Below are positions 5,942-6,023 of a stretch of 6,023 bases of DNA, one piece after another; position 1 is the first letter of the stretch; every line of letters starts with the position of its first letter. Where the stretch lies: the NCBI GenBank assembly GCA_963626295.1, contig CAVFWS010000109.1, forward strand, positions 1 through 6,023. Direction: 5' to 3'. Source of the DNA: UBA1731 sp963626295 (GTDB lineage Bacteria > Verrucomicrobiota > Kiritimatiellia > RFP12 > UBA1067). The position numbers and the translations under genes were made by a program. The notes below the pieces were generated by a model. It did not search any database and had not been told where the DNA came from. It worked only from the letters and a program-made list of their open reading frames with translations.

Positions 5942-6023
5942 ATGGCAAATATGCGCAAGAAGGGCAAGAAGCGCGAGGGCATCCTCAAGGAGCCGAAGCG
6001 CACCGCGAAGGCCAAGGCGTCAT
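5942..6023 (+). CDS. Lysine/arginine-rich protein, N-terminal fragment
   Basis: The ATG has a strong Shine-Dalgarno, AAAGGAG (5928-5934), 7 bases upstream. 27 codons are visible before the window ends, with no stop. Eleven of the 27 residues are Lys or Arg (MRKKGKKREG near the start; KAKAS at the edge) against two Glu, and none is aromatic. Almost every codon ends in G or C (AAG throughout for Lys), which argues for a real, possibly well-expressed gene. Such a start fits a nucleic-acid-binding protein, for example a small ribosome-associated or histone-H1-like protein, but I do not recognise the family. The following sequence is needed to tell a small basic protein from a larger one with a basic tail. 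Confidence 0.65.
   Translation, partial: MANMRKKGKKREGILKEPKRTAKAKAS

Overview
This GC-rich window reads as a chromosomal segment of a bacterium, probably of the PVC group (Verrucomicrobia/Kiritimatiellota-like). That placement is an inference. It rests mainly on the YbeY variant, which has a His in place of the usual Asn ahead of the TDV motif and a GxDDH ending to its metal site, and on the overall gene style. Nothing here fixes a species. There are no rRNA or tRNA genes, CRISPR repeats, insertion sequences or phage genes.

Left part (1-1600): the window opens inside a GT4-type glycosyltransferase (2-745), of which the C-terminal nucleotide-sugar half is complete. A good extended -10 promoter overlaps its last codons. 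It lies directly ahead of an unrecognised 61-residue ORF with a signal-peptide-like N-terminus (762-947), which ends 4 bases before the start of ybeY (952-1599), the 16S rRNA-maturing endoribonuclease. The ybeY frame runs about 57 codons past the end of the conserved domain into arginine-rich, family-unlike sequence. On the opposite strand of that tail, an 84-codon ORF (1581 to 1327) has clearly stronger coding character, so ybeY and a small convergent gene may overlap tail to tail.

Middle and right part (1600-5838): a second extended -10 promoter (1610-1637) drives what looks like a three-gene operon with gaps of 35 and 27 bases. It holds a KduD-type SDR dehydrogenase (1666-2430), a RhaT-family sugar/proton symporter (2467-3531) and a large U32-family protein of the RlhA type (3559-5838). 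The first two fit uptake and oxidation of an acidic or deoxy sugar, such as pectin- or ulvan-derived material. The third is probably an RNA hydroxylase co-transcribed with them for reasons the sequence does not show.

Right end (5839-6023): a 103-base gap holds a GC-rich hairpin and a small palindrome. It is followed by a strong Shine-Dalgarno and the first 27 codons of a very lysine/arginine-rich protein that is cut by the window edge.
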